Part shown: positions 25,518 to 33,910 of the stretch, in pieces | How positions within the stretch are numbered: the stretch's first letter is position 1 | Layout: every line of letters starts with the position of its first letter | NCBI GenBank assembly: GCA_002162955.1 | Contig: MABD01000044.1 | Span: 1 to 33,910, forward strand | Reading direction: 5' to 3' | From: Gammaproteobacteria bacterium 45_16_T64 | GTDB lineage: Bacteria > Pseudomonadota > Gammaproteobacteria > Pseudomonadales > Ketobacteraceae | Length of the DNA: 33,910 nucleotides | Notes under the pieces: generated by a model | Told to the model about the DNA's origin: nothing | What the model saw: only the letters and a program-made list of their open reading frames with translations | Databases searched by the model: none | Program-made: the position numbers and the translations under genes

Positions 25518-26120
25518 TTAGAACAGTTCAATGTCATCATCTGTACCATCATCGAGATCTTTCTGGATATCCATTTGATCAAATTCGTGACGATATAGTT
25601 CTAGAGCCTCCTTAATTGTTGACCCTTTCATAATCAGGTCAAACATTATGCGCTCGCATTCCATTGTGTAGTTGGTTTTTATCTCATCTTGGATAACTAA
25701 CCATTCTTCTGGGTTGTAAAGGCGGCTTGAGTCACTGATAAGGTCGCCGAGGTGAGTCAATGCGTCGTTAACATGCCCCAGTTTTTGGCTTAGGCGGTCA
25801 TAAAATTGAAATGCGACAATTGCCATGCCCATTTCTTTTGAGATCTCACCCGCCATTTCCATTATTTCTGGTTTTGCTTCCTTAAAATCATCGGGGTTCT
25901 CTAGCTTTGAACATGCGACGCCAAGCTTTTGTGCATCATGAGCAATATGCGTAAAAGCATCAGTCAGCTTTGAGACGTCTTTATTGCTGTCATTAAGTGT
26001 TGTTTCAACTTGTGCCATTGCCAAACACAATAGGGAAATCGTTTCCCGCACTTGGCTCCAGTTAAGATCAGGGTTAACTGAACTTGATCCTGGATTGGGT
26101 AATGGATTTGCAGTTACCAC
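25518..26120 (-). CDS. CheZ-like putative response-regulator phosphatase
   Basis: The protein has 200 residues from the GTG at 26120, chosen because AAAGGAG lies 8 nt upstream; the upstream TTG frame start has no such site. It is almost entirely helical and acidic, with no signal peptide. The helix at about 100-125 reads VAFQFYDRLSQKLGHV. D108 and Q112 are spaced D-x3-Q as in CheZ (D143 and Q147 in E. coli), where Asp contacts the Lys/Thr of CheY and Gln positions the attacking water. The C-terminus DDGTDDDIELF is an acidic stretch ending in Phe, like the CheY-binding tail of CheZ (DDLLDSLGF type). I infer it dephosphorylates a CheY-like receiver. Overall similarity to CheZ is weak outside these sites, so the partner may not be CheY. 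Confidence 0.65.
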   Translation of the reverse strand: MVTANPLPNPGSSSVNPDLNWSQVRETISLLCLAMAQVETTLNDSNKDVSKLTDAFTHIAHDAQKLGVACSKLENPDDFKEAKPEIMEMAGEISKEMGMAIVAFQFYDRLSQKLGHVNDALTHLGDLISDSSRLYNPEEWLVIQDEIKTNYTMECERIMFDLIMKGSTIKEALELYRHEFDQMDIQKDLDDGTDDDIELF

Positions 26121-26403
26121 CCAGCGTTCTCCTTTATATATAACCAAATGGAATGACAGGGCCTTGAAATTCCAGCTGACATGGCTGGATGTGACTGCCC
26201 GTTAAATTAATGATAGATCAAGATCTGAAAAAGAAAGGGATATTTACCAAAGTTAAGCGAAGGTCTCTAGGTTAGATAATTCGTTAATTTTTGCTCTAAT
26301 TTAAGAGATAACTCACTGAAATTAGCCTTCTTTAATGTGAAACTGCTATGCTTTCTATAGCGTTGCTAAATCATACGGGTTCCAATTCGCAGAGTGCTTC
26401 TTA

Positions 26404-27123
26404 ATGAGTGTTGAGTATATATTTACGATTGATGAACAAGAACTTCGATACGATGTGCAGTTAGATCGTGAGTTTGACTTTTCTGCCAAGAGGGAAGAGG
26501 CACCAGTCTGGACTCAACTTACCCATCACCAATGCAGTAATTGCCCGTTGACGACCAAAGGGTGTTCTCATTGCCCCGCGGCTATCGACTTAGTACCCGT
26601 GGTGCAGGATTTTCAACAGTTACCTGCGGTAACTCAGGCTAAGGTTAGAGTAGTGACGCAGGATAGGGAATACTACAAGGAGACGTCATTAGAGGAGGGT
26701 GTTCGTTCTTTAATGGGGCTGATTATGGCGACCAGCGCGTGTCCAATTCTCGCGCACCTTAAACCGAATGCGAGAAACCATTTACCATTTGCATCACAGG
26801 ATGAATTTATTCTACGCTCTTCGGCGATTTACCTACTGAAACAATATTTTGCATACCGAGAGGGCAGTCGCCCTGACTGGGACTTGCAAGGTTTAATCAC
26901 GATTAACCAGGAGCTTCAGATACTCAATCAAGCATTCTGGCAGCGGGTGCATGATGCTTGTAAGAGTGACACTAATTTGAAGGCATTGCTAAGCTTCTTC
27001 AATTTGTCGTCGAGTGTGAGCTATTCGTTAGAGTCTCAATTGCAGCAGATTAAGCCGTTGATGCTTAATGATGACGAATCGCCTGCAATGGCAGCCACGA
27101 GTGGTGTTAGTCGTCTATTTTGA
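26404..27123 (+). CDS. Conserved protein with two CxxCP motifs, function unknown
   Basis: The protein has 239 residues and may belong to the family listed as DUF6901; I recall that name from memory rather than from a search. Residues about 42-60 hold CSNCPLTTKGCSHCPAA, two CxxCP motifs 7 residues apart, which form a good zinc or iron-sulfur site. A third Cys-Pro occurs in the predicted helix ATSACPILAHLKPNARNHLPFAS (about 118-140), with conserved-looking His and Arg. The N-terminal 40 residues are beta-like (YIFTIDEQELRYDVQL) and the C-terminal half is helical. There is no signal peptide. The ribosome binding site is weak. It converges with the universal stress gene, with the two coding sequences overlapping by 9 bases (27115-27123). 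Confidence 0.6.
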   Translation: MSVEYIFTIDEQELRYDVQLDREFDFSAKREEAPVWTQLTHHQCSNCPLTTKGCSHCPAAIDLVPVVQDFQQLPAVTQAKVRVVTQDREYYKETSLEEGVRSLMGLIMATSACPILAHLKPNARNHLPFASQDEFILRSSAIYLLKQYFAYREGSRPDWDLQGLITINQELQILNQAFWQRVHDACKSDTNLKALLSFFNLSSSVSYSLESQLQQIKPLMLNDDESPAMAATSGVSRLF

Positions 27124-27558
27124 GATTTTTGGAACCCTAATTGCCAGCACGTCACAGGGTGCATGATGTAAGATAGCGTTGGCGGTAGAGCCTAGCAGAA
27201 GTGATAAGCCATGTTTGTTATGGCTGCCCACCACAATAAGGTCGATAGACTCTTCGTCGGCAACTCTCAGTATTTCCTTTTCGGTTAAGCCTATTTCAAG
27301 AAAGCATTGCGCTTCTGGAATGGACAGCTCCTTGGCAAGTTGATTAAGTCGAAGGTTCGCTTGTTTCTCTAACTCGCGGTGTATATCTCCTAAATCCACA
27401 GGAAACTCGCCAGCGTACGCTATGGAAATGGGCTCAATAACATGAATTACGGATAGCGTGCTTTTATTTTGATCTGCGATACTCCTGGCTCTTTGGACGA
27501 CTTCTATGGTTTCTTCGTTAAAATCGGTGGCGAGTAATACGTGTGTATATGAACTCAT
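27115..27558 (-). CDS. Universal stress protein (UspA superfamily)
   Basis: The protein has 147 residues from the ATG at 27558, with GGAGG 8 nt upstream; an upstream in-frame ATG lacks a site. The single Usp domain is complete: THVLLATDFNEETIEVVQRARSIA at the N-terminus, the core DLIVVGSHNKHGLSLLLGSTANAILHHAPCDVLAIRVP at the C-terminus. The G-x-(H)-x-x-x-x-x-x-x-x-x-G-S pattern belongs to the UspA-like group; whether it binds ATP cannot be told. It is a cytoplasmic homodimer involved in stress survival in relatives. Its stop codon lies inside the last codons of the convergent CxxCP gene. Confidence 0.9.
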   Translation of the reverse strand: MSSYTHVLLATDFNEETIEVVQRARSIADQNKSTLSVIHVIEPISIAYAGEFPVDLGDIHRELEKQANLRLNQLAKELSIPEAQCFLEIGLTEKEILRVADEESIDLIVVGSHNKHGLSLLLGSTANAILHHAPCDVLAIRVPKISK

Positions 27559-27676
27559 CGCTGTGTCCTCCGCAAATCTATTTTGCATCAAGATACCTAT
27601 ACTACGTAAAATAGTGTCTGCTACTCAAAATTCAAGCTTTTTGCTTGGTTAATCGCTAAATGGAAGTGAAGTAATT

Positions 27677-28177
27677 ATGGTATATCTGCTCATTATACTG
27701 GCAATGTTGCTTGTTGTTGGACCTATTTTTTGGGTGCGCCCAAGCCCAAAAGAGCGAAGAATCGCTGAATTTCGAGCCCTGGCAATGCAGAGAGGCGTTA
27801 AGGTTGAACCTGTCTCCCTCGTTACAGATGAATACTATAAAAAGGTATCGGAAAGGAATTTACATGTTGCTGACTATCAATGGGTTCGTTACCGTCGCGT
27901 GAGTAAAGAGGGTAAGGTAGGCCCCGGAATACGGGCTCAGTGGACTCAGAGGAAAGACCGTGAGGGGGTGTTTCTATGGGAGCCTAATCCTATCACTACA
28001 AGCGAGCCCGATAGCGTATCTCAATATCTCGATGAATGGCGCAAAGCGGCAGATATGCGCTTCTTGGGGTTGGAGTTTGGGCCGAGGTCAGTATCACTTG
28101 TGTGGACAGAGGAAGGTACAAAGGACGAATTGATTCAGATACTTACAATGCTTGAAACATTGGATAATGCTCAATAA
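27677..28177 (+). CDS. topA-neighbourhood membrane-anchored protein, function unknown
   Basis: The protein has 166 residues. One membrane segment lies at about 2-20 (LLIILAMLLVVGPIFWV), then SPKERRIAEFRALAMQRGVKV, a positively charged stretch that keeps the rest in the cytoplasm. The C-terminal domain is soluble, mixed alpha/beta, with several conserved-looking Trp (QWVRYRR, FLWEPNP, LVWTEEG). A gene of this type precedes topA in Pseudomonas-like genomes, as far as I recall; automatic annotation sometimes labels it YajC, which the sequence does not support. GAAG lies upstream of the ATG. It is followed by a hairpin that contains its stop codon. Confidence 0.6.
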   Translation: MVYLLIILAMLLVVGPIFWVRPSPKERRIAEFRALAMQRGVKVEPVSLVTDEYYKKVSERNLHVADYQWVRYRRVSKEGKVGPGIRAQWTQRKDREGVFLWEPNPITTSEPDSVSQYLDEWRKAADMRFLGLEFGPRSVSLVWTEEGTKDELIQILTMLETLDNAQ

Positions 28178-28199
28178 TGACTACATTATTGAGCATTAT
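28164..28199. terminator. Perfect 16-bp hairpin between convergent genes
   Basis: Arms ATAATGCTCAATAATG (28164-28179) and CATTATTGAGCATTAT (28184-28199) match perfectly around ACTA. The TAA of the plus-strand gene (28175-28177) lies in the left arm and the minus-strand stop codon is at 28203-28205. It resembles the hairpin at 22291-22326 in place and design. There is no long T run after it. It is a bidirectional terminator or 3'-end protector. Confidence 0.7.
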
Positions 28200-28202
28200 T
28201 CG

Positions 28203-29012
28203 TCAGCCGTTTTCAAGTTGATTTGCCATATCATTGAGTTCTTTGGTGATTTGGCTGCCAAACTTGGTTACCAGATAGGGGACTGTTCGTTCAGTGTAGT
28301 TTAAGAAAGATTTCTCGAGAAACCCCCATTTTGTCTGAATCTTAATGATTCTGTCAGATAGGTCTGATGTGGTTGGTGTGCTGGATTTGAGCTTCTCTAA
28401 GTTTTTGCTAAATCGAGCTGCCAGCGTGTCGATAGTATCAGCATCTTCCTGATCAGACCGACTGACCGCGCCAAATTGTGAGTTAGCACGTTCGATATAC
28501 ATTGCTGTCATGCGCTCCATGGTAATTGTGAGGTCTCGGAGGTCTTGAACCACTGGAGGCACTTTATATCCGGTAGTATTTTTGATTTGCTCGTAACTTA
28601 TGTCCAGGACGCTAATGATGGCGTCACTGGTTCTGAGGTATGAGTCAATCACTTGGAGCTCAGCAAAGCCACTGCGTTTGATGGCGGCGAGGGCGATGCT
28701 TAGGTTCTTGCTAAGAGATTTCCAATTTTTCTTTAAGCTGTTTTTGTCTTCATCCAGGGATAGCTCAGCTAAAAGATTCTCAACCGAAGTTAGGCTATTC
28801 TTGAGGGTGATTACATTTTCGTCAATGAGCTTTCGGTTTGTAGGGTCGCCCTCTGAGCCTTGGTATTTGTGAAATGAGGCGGCTGTTTCGAATACCAACA
28901 GCTTAGTTTCATGAACGGTCTGCAACATTTCTCCAGAAGAATATGCGGCGGTACTCATAAACGTAAATGCAGTGAATATAATAGGAAGGATCAAGTGCAA
29001 TGTTCTTTTCAT
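28203..29012 (-). CDS. Exported all-helical protein, function unknown
   Basis: The protein has 269 residues. AGAGG lies upstream of the ATG at 29012 and a Sec signal peptide covers about 1-26 (LHLILPIIFTAFTFMSTAAYS). The mature protein is almost wholly amphipathic helix with Leu/Lys/Ser heptads (LTSVENLLAELSLDEDKNSLKKNWKSLSKNLSIALAAIKRSG; ERMTAMYIERANSQFGAVSR). It may form an extracytoplasmic helical bundle as in chemoreceptor sensor domains (PilJ-type), but without membrane or signalling parts. I do not assign a function. It is transcribed away from topA. Confidence 0.6.
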   Translation of the reverse strand: MKRTLHLILPIIFTAFTFMSTAAYSSGEMLQTVHETKLLVFETAASFHKYQGSEGDPTNRKLIDENVITLKNSLTSVENLLAELSLDEDKNSLKKNWKSLSKNLSIALAAIKRSGFAELQVIDSYLRTSDAIISVLDISYEQIKNTTGYKVPPVVQDLRDLTITMERMTAMYIERANSQFGAVSRSDQEDADTIDTLAARFSKNLEKLKSSTPTTSDLSDRIIKIQTKWGFLEKSFLNYTERTVPYLVTKFGSQITKELNDMANQLENG

Positions 29013-29435
29013 TAATAGGCCTCTTAGAGTTATTTTGCGCTCGGGGCTATTGGTCAGTCCTTGCTCAGGTCGATGGAGACAGGCTGTTGACCTTAATAAG
29101 TATAGGTTGAATATGATTTTTTGCGCCTATATCCCATTAAGTTACGTGAATGATCTCGATAAAATCTATAAAATCACTTGTAACTTATTGAAACGACAGT
29201 TAAATAGTCTTAACTGAAAGAGTAGCAGAATATCCGCTATAAATAGATGGGGGCTGTGAATTAATTCCTTTTCTAGAAAAATAATTTAAAAGAAAAGCGA
29301 TAATTCCTTGACGGATTGGAAACTTACACATATAAATTTCGAAAATTGTTGTGATTTAACGTGTTTTTCAAGAAGAACGAAATATACCTGACTAAATGGT
29401 AGTATTTACGCCAATGGAGGCGGTAGAAATAATAT
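29013..29435. promoter_or_regulatory. Divergent intergenic region with topA promoter
   Basis: These 423 bases hold both divergent promoters; I see no supported gene in them. A near-consensus sigma-70 promoter for topA is visible on the plus strand: TTGACG (29308-29313), 17-nt spacer, TATAAA (29331-29336), start near 29343. The leader would be about 93 nt. GGAGG at 29416-29420 is 15 nt from the topA ATG, which is longer than usual. An out-of-frame ATG at 29414 opens a 19-codon frame that overlaps the topA start, perhaps by chance. Confidence 0.6.
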
Positions 29436-32150
29436 ATGGGCAAGTCACTGGTAATAGTGGAGTCGCCAGCTAAGGCGAAAACTATCAATAAATATCTTGG
29501 TAATAACTTTATTGTTAAATCAAGTGTGGGTCACGTACGTGACCTCCCAACAAGTGGATCAGGTAAGACCGCGTCTGATCCGAAGGAGCGTGCAAAACAA
29601 GCCGCTAAAACTCGTAAGATGGCCCCTGAAGAGAAGGCTGCTTATAAGAAAGCTAAGGCAAAGACTGCTCTGATCGCTACCATGGGGATCGACCCAGAGA
29701 ATGACTGGGCAGCTCGATATGAGGTGTTGCCAAATAAAGAAAAGGTAGTGGCAGAATTGCGCCGGTTGGCCGATGAGGCCGATGAAATCTATCTCGCGAC
29801 GGATTTGGATAGAGAAGGGGAGGCTATTGCTTGGCACTTGAAAGAAGTCATTGGTGGGGATGATGCACGTTTTAAGCGTGTGGTATTCAATGAAATCACC
29901 AAAACGGCTATTCAAGGAGCTTTTGAAGAGCCTGGTAAGCTAGATTTACACTGTGTTAATGCCCAGCAAGCAAGACGTTTTCTTGATCGCGTGGTGGGCT
30001 ATATGGTGTCCCCCTTGTTGTGGGCGAAAGTCGCACGAGGTCTCTCTGCAGGTCGAGTTCAATCTGTTGCTGTGAGGCTTGTGGTTGATCGAGAAAGGGA
30101 AATTCGAGCCTTCATCCCTGAAGAGTACTGGGATCTGTTTGCCGACACTGAGAGTAAAAACAATGAGGCGTTGAGATTACAGGTCACCAAGGAGTCGGGG
30201 AAAGGGTTTAGACCTACCAATAAAGAACAGACGGACAAAGCGCTGGCGAGCATCGAGAGTAATCCATTGTCTGTAACAGGGCGGGAAGATAAGCCGACGA
30301 AGTCGCGCCCATCTGCCCCATTTACGACTTCAACTCTTCAGCAAGCGGCAAGTACCCGCTTGGGCTTCAGCGTAAAGAAAACGATGATGATGGCGCAGCG
30401 ACTTTACGAAGCTGGTTACATCACCTACATGCGAACGGACTCGACCAATCTCAGTAATGATGCTGTTGAGAGCTGCCGTAGCTTTATTGATAGTGAGTTT
30501 GGCAAACGTTATCTGCCAGAGTCGCCGATAAAATACTCGAGCAAAGAAGGTGCTCAAGAAGCGCATGAAGCTATTCGCCCCACAGAAGTGTCAGTGTTGT
30601 CGGACGAGGTTAAGGGTTTAGACCCTGATGCAAATAGATTATATGATCTCATTCGTCGTCGATTTTTAGCCTGTCAGATGTCACCAGCAGAGTATTTAAG
30701 TTCGAATATTACTGTGACTAGTGGTGATTTTGAATTGCGTACTCGCGGTAGGATTTTGAAATTCCAGGGGCACTTGGCTGCACGTTTGCCCGGCACAGGC
30801 AAAGCGGAGGAAGATGTTATTTTGCCTGACGTTAAGATAGGCGACGTGCTGGAGTTGAAAGCACTTGATCCAAGTCAGCATTTCACGAAGCCTACAGCAC
30901 GTTACACTGAAGCTAGTTTGGTAAAAGAATTAGAAAAACGTGGTATTGGCAGGCCTTCGACTTATGCCTCAATCATTTCAACGATTCAAGATCGTGGCTA
31001 TGCAAAATTAGAAAATCGACGTTTTTATGCTGAAAAAATGGGTGACATTGTCACCGACCGGTTGACGGAAAACTTCGATAATTTAATGGATTTTGGCTTT
31101 ACTGCTAGCATGGAAGAGCGCCTGGATGAAATCGCTGAGGGCAAGCGCGATTGGAAGGGCGTACTAAATAATTTCTACGATGACTTTAAAGGTAAGCTCG
31201 AAATAGCCGGTGGCGAAGATGGAATGAGGGCAAATGATCCGGTAATTACCGAGGATATAGCCTGTCCAAGCTGCTCGCGTCCCATGATGATTCGAACTGG
31301 CACAACCGGGGTTTTTCTAGGTTGTTCTGGTTATGATTTGCCGCCCAAAGAGCGATGCAAGGAAACCATCAATCTGATTCCTGGTGAAGAGTCGGTAGAT
31401 GTTGATGAGGACAATGATGACGCTGAAGTGAATGCGCTTCGTAAAAAGCATCGATGTTCTACATGCAGCACTGCAATGGAAAGTTACCTAATTGATGAGG
31501 AGCGAAAGCTCCATGTTTGTGGTAATAATCCTGACTGCTCCGGTCATGAAATTGAGGCCGGTACCTTTAAGATAAAAGGGTATGATGGGCCTATCGTTGA
31601 TTGTGATAAGTGTTCATCTGACATGCAGCTCAAGAGCGGGCGGTTTGGGAAATACTTTGGTTGCACTAACGAGGAGTGTAAAAATACACGTAAGTTATTA
31701 CGTAGTGGAGAAGTTGCGCCACCTAAAGCTGATCCTGTTCCTATGCCACATTTATTGTGTGAAAAGAACGATGATCATTTCCTTCTTCGCGATGGAGCAT
31801 CAGGTATTTTTCTAGCGGCAAGTAAATTCCCTAAACATAGAGAGACTCGTGCTCCTCTTGTTGAGGAACTGATTACGGTTAAAGATCAGTTGGACCCAAA
31901 GTTCGAATATTTGGTTGCGGCGCCCACAGGGGATCCTGAGGGGAACAAGGCTGTGATTCGCTATAGTCGAAAGACTAAGCAGCAGTATGTAATGACTGAG
32001 TTGGAAGGTAAGGCAACGGGTTGGAAAGCGTTGTTTGTTGATGGCAAGTGGGAACAAACCTTAGCACCCAAGAAAGTCGCTAAAAAGCCGGCAGCAAAGA
32101 AGAAAGCTCCAGCCAAAAAAGCAAAAAAGAAACCGGAAGATAAGAAATAG
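29436..32150 (+). CDS. topA: DNA topoisomerase I (type IA)
   Basis: The protein has 904 residues against 865 in E. coli. The TOPRIM domain starts at once (VIVESPAKA with E9) and has D123, D125 and E127 in [10 protein letters not shown]. The catalytic Tyr is Y331 in YITYMRTDS (Y319 in E. coli). The [11 protein letters not shown] motif is intact. Three zinc-ribbon motifs follow: C610-P-S-C613 with C..C later, C674-S-T-C677 with CGNNPDC, and C723-D-K-C726 with CTNEEC. An additional domain and a Lys/Ala-rich tail ([17 protein letters not shown]) end the protein and probably bind DNA or RNA polymerase. It relaxes negative supercoils. A Lys-rich insertion at about 45-80 is typical of Pseudomonas-like relatives. 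The stop is followed 31 bases later by the convergent chemoreceptor stop. Confidence 0.95.
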   Translation: MGKSLVIVESPAKAKTINKYLGNNFIVKSSVGHVRDLPTSGSGKTASDPKERAKQAAKTRKMAPEEKAAYKKAKAKTALIATMGIDPENDWAARYEVLPNKEKVVAELRRLADEADEIYLATDLDREGEAIAWHLKEVIGGDDARFKRVVFNEITKTAIQGAFEEPGKLDLHCVNAQQARRFLDRVVGYMVSPLLWAKVARGLSAGRVQSVAVRLVVDREREIRAFIPEEYWDLFADTESKNNEALRLQVTKESGKGFRPTNKEQTDKALASIESNPLSVTGREDKPTKSRPSAPFTTSTLQQAASTRLGFSVKKTMMMAQRLYEAGYITYMRTDSTNLSNDAVESCRSFIDSEFGKRYLPESPIKYSSKEGAQEAHEAIRPTEVSVLSDEVKGLDPDANRLYDLIRRRFLACQMSPAEYLSSNITVTSGDFELRTRGRILKFQGHLAARLPGTGKAEEDVILPDVKIGDVLELKALDPSQHFTKPTARYTEASLVKELEKRGIGRPSTYASIISTIQDRGYAKLENRRFYAEKMGDIVTDRLTENFDNLMDFGFTASMEERLDEIAEGKRDWKGVLNNFYDDFKGKLEIAGGEDGMRANDPVITEDIACPSCSRPMMIRTGTTGVFLGCSGYDLPPKERCKETINLIPGEESVDVDEDNDDAEVNALRKKHRCSTCSTAMESYLIDEERKLHVCGNNPDCSGHEIEAGTFKIKGYDGPIVDCDKCSSDMQLKSGRFGKYFGCTNEECKNTRKLLRSGEVAPPKADPVPMPHLLCEKNDDHFLLRDGASGIFLAASKFPKHRETRAPLVEELITVKDQLDPKFEYLVAAPTGDPEGNKAVIRYSRKTKQQYVMTELEGKATGWKALFVDGKWEQTLAPKKVAKKPAAKKKAPAKKAKKKPEDKK

Positions 32151-32181
32151 CCTAGCGTTAATTACGATCTTATTGGGCAAT

Positions 32182-33675
32182 CTACACTTTGAAATGTGTG
32201 AGTTGTTCAATAAGCTCTGCTAGGGCACCGTTCATGCTGTTAACCGATTTCACTGTGTCGTCCGCCGAGCGTGACGATTCCGTTGCTTGGTTGTCGATGG
32301 CTGAAACACTGTCTTTTACATGATTTACCGATGCAGTTTGTTCTAACGTTGTAGTTGAAATCGCTTGAATACGATCACTAATGGCGGTGATAGTCGAGAG
32401 TATCTCTGCCAATCGTTCCCGTAGATGTTGCGCAGTTGACACCGAAGTTTCTGTTACCTGCACGCTCACGCTCATCGATGTTACAGCTTCAGATATACCT
32501 TCCTGAATAGTCCCTAGGACATTTTCGATTTCAATTGCGGCTTCGTGACTTCGTTGAGCTAGTGTGCGTACTTCGTCCGCTACCACTGCAAACCCTCGTC
32601 CTTGTTCGCCAGCGCGAGCGGCTTCTATTGCGGCGTTGAGCGCGAGTAGGTTGGTTTGACCAGCGATTCCTTTGATGACCTCCAAAATCTTTGTAACTCC
32701 ACGACTATGTTCAGCTAATCGTTGGACTACATCGCGGGAACCATTGATTTTTTCGGTGAGCTGATCAAACCCTTCAACGGCTTCGTTAACTAAATCTTGA
32801 CCGCTACGAGCGGCATCATCAGCCTCCTGGGCAGCGGAAGCAGTAAGTTCGGCTTCTCTGGCGACTTCCTCTGCTGCGTCAGCCATTTCTTCCATTGCGA
32901 GAGAAATCTTGCGGGTCTCTTCTTGTTGCTCTTTGATCACCTCGCTGCTTTGTGAGGCCATGCTTTGTACTTTATCTGCGGTTTCTGCCGTACTGTCGGT
33001 GCTATGGCGAACGGTTTTAATCAGGTCGCTAACTTGTTGAACCATCGCATTGAAGTTTTCTACAAGGTGGGATATTTCATCCTGACTCTCTGTGCTGACC
33101 CGTGAAGTCATATTGCCCTTAGCAATTTCCTCTGCAGAGTGTATGAGTTGGTTAACACTGGACTGCATTGAGTAATATAGCCCGTAATAGAGATAGGATA
33201 TGATCAAGATCAGAGCAACTAAGCTGGCGACAAGCATGAACCGGTTGTTTTCTTTTTCATCTAGGCGTTTTTGAACGATGATGCTGAGGTTGTCTAGGAT
33301 GGTCGTCTGGATGTTGTGTAGCGGTAATAAATCGGTGTTAGCCTTATTTAGAAAGGCGTCCCAGCTCATAATGTCGCCATACTCCCCAATGATTTGCTCG
33401 TCTACGCTTAAAATTAAACTGTCGACTCCAGTGCTAATTGCCTCAAAGTGGGTTTTTAGTGGGTGGCTTGGTCGTGCAGACAGGCGTTCTTCAAAGGCGA
33501 CGCTGAGCTTGGTTTTGGCGTCATTGGCGGCTGCAAATGCCCCATCAATTTCGCCGAAGCTTTGGGAATCGAGGGTGCCAATACGTAATGCAAATACACT
33601 GAGGTTTCTCAGTTTGTGCATTGCGGAAGCATTCTTTGAGATAACCTCGAAAAGTAACGTTGCCTGTGTGTCCAC
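32182..33675 (-). CDS. Methyl-accepting chemotaxis protein, C-terminal part of a frameshifted gene
   Basis: The frame gives 497 residues if read from the GTG at 33675, but this is probably not a true start: coding sequence continues upstream in another frame (see 33676-33910). Residues about 1-145 are a helical extracytoplasmic sensor part (four-helix-bundle type), 146-169 a membrane segment ([23 protein letters not shown]), about 170-222 a HAMP domain, and 223-497 the long coiled-coil signalling domain. Its tip [32 protein letters not shown] is the universal chemoreceptor signature that binds CheA and CheW. No CheR-type pentapeptide (NWETF-like) ends the protein. The usual first membrane segment is missing because the gene is cut by the window end. 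Confidence 0.85.
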   Translation of the reverse strand: MDTQATLLFEVISKNASAMHKLRNLSVFALRIGTLDSQSFGEIDGAFAAANDAKTKLSVAFEERLSARPSHPLKTHFEAISTGVDSLILSVDEQIIGEYGDIMSWDAFLNKANTDLLPLHNIQTTILDNLSIIVQKRLDEKENNRFMLVASLVALILIISYLYYGLYYSMQSSVNQLIHSAEEIAKGNMTSRVSTESQDEISHLVENFNAMVQQVSDLIKTVRHSTDSTAETADKVQSMASQSSEVIKEQQEETRKISLAMEEMADAAEEVAREAELTASAAQEADDAARSGQDLVNEAVEGFDQLTEKINGSRDVVQRLAEHSRGVTKILEVIKGIAGQTNLLALNAAIEAARAGEQGRGFAVVADEVRTLAQRSHEAAIEIENVLGTIQEGISEAVTSMSVSVQVTETSVSTAQHLRERLAEILSTITAISDRIQAISTTTLEQTASVNHVKDSVSAIDNQATESSRSADDTVKSVNSMNGALAELIEQLTHFKV

Positions 33676-33910
33676 AGGGGGGGGCTTGATCTGTAGTTAT
33701 GCCACTTTTCTTTGCAATTTCAGTGATTAGCGAGTGGACATTTCTCGCAAATAGGCCATAGGCATTTGCGTAATCACGCATCATTACATACTGGCCTCCT
33801 AGGTTTGTGCGTTGTGTCTTGAGCCAGGCTTCTTCTAAGGACTTTAGTCTTTCTTCGGATATTAACGAGGTATTGCTGTTCTTATTATCAGTAATCAGAC
33901 TTTCAAGTTG
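33676..33910 (-). pseudogene. N-terminal part of the chemoreceptor gene in a shifted frame, cut by the window end
   Basis: On the minus strand an open frame enters at the window edge (QLESLITDNKNSNTSLISEE) and runs through MMRDYANAYGLFARNVHSLI to TDQAPP at the eight-base C run (33684-33677 read on this strand). Beyond it this frame leads into CGHTGN and stops at 33545. Removing one C joins TDQAPP directly to [15 protein letters not shown], the chemoreceptor frame. The protein upstream has the same helical, polar character as a chemoreceptor sensor domain. The gene is therefore either truly frameshifted, phase-variable, or affected by a read error in the homopolymer. Confidence 0.7.
33677..33684. 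repeat. Eight-base G/C homopolymer at the chemoreceptor frameshift
   Basis: Eight consecutive G on the plus strand lie exactly at the point where the chemoreceptor reading frame changes. With seven bases the two frames join into one continuous receptor. It is a site prone to slippage in replication and to miscalling in sequencing. Confidence 0.85.

Noticed and set aside
28972-29217. Plus-strand frame of 81 codons in the topA upstream region
   Set aside because: It has no ribosome binding site, odd composition, and runs antisense over the start of the helical protein gene.
29414-29473. Short upstream frame (19 codons) overlapping the topA start
   Set aside because: It has no ribosome binding site of its own and no sign of a leader-peptide function; probably chance.

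Overview
The window looks like a piece of chromosome from a marine or polysaccharide-degrading gammaproteobacterium, probably near Cellvibrionales or Pseudomonadales. This rests on gene content only: secreted lipoproteins with poly-Gly/Ser linkers behind the lipobox, a secreted glycoside-hydrolase-like protein next to a sulfatase remnant, the SbcDC nuclease pair, a topA gene next to small conserved proteins, and chemotaxis parts. I cannot name the species from sequence alone. I saw no tRNA, rRNA, CRISPR array, complete insertion sequence or phage genes.

Layout. Positions 1-12700 form an accessory, cell-surface region. It holds a Gly-rich lipoprotein with a Thr-Pro linker (278-2215, -), a secreted beta-helix protein (2553-3716, -), a lipoprotein with 14 RCC1/BLIP-II-like repeats (4106-6214, +), a secreted glycoside-hydrolase-like protein (6463-8829, +), a sulfatase C-terminal relic (about 8866-9090, -), a 42-residue lipoprotein (9129-9257, -), a GT-C-like polytopic membrane protein (9482-11320, +) and a Gly/Ser-rich lipoprotein (11540-12658, +). 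Positions 12700-22306 are more housekeeping in character: a small Ala/Glu-rich exported protein, a two-gene ABC exporter, a metallo-beta-lactamase-fold hydrolase of the NAPE-PLD/RomA type, sbcD-sbcC, and a secreted purple-acid-phosphatase-like enzyme followed by a membrane-anchored PDZ protein.

Positions 22328-24281 hold a compact regulatory unit: an LpxR-type lipid A deacylase gene and, upstream on the same strand, a TetR-family regulator. Three copies of one 13-bp operator-like motif lie here. Two are exactly 22 bp apart in front of the lpxR-like gene. The third sits between the -35 and -10 boxes of a near-consensus promoter that would start the tetR mRNA at or next to its ATG, so that transcript may be leaderless.

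Positions 24357-33910 hold a small lipoprotein, a MOSC-domain protein, a CheZ-like protein with a D-x3-Q motif and an acidic tail ending in Phe, a protein with two CxxCP motifs, a universal stress protein, two topA-linked proteins of unknown function, topA with three zinc-ribbon-like motifs, and a methyl-accepting chemotaxis protein. The last is interrupted by a frameshift in a run of eight G/C and runs off the window end.

The most original candidates are the TetR/LpxR operator system with its predicted leaderless repressor mRNA, the CheZ-like putative response-regulator phosphatase, and the homopolymer frameshift in the chemoreceptor. Perfect hairpins that contain stop codons at two convergent gene junctions are a further recurrent structure.
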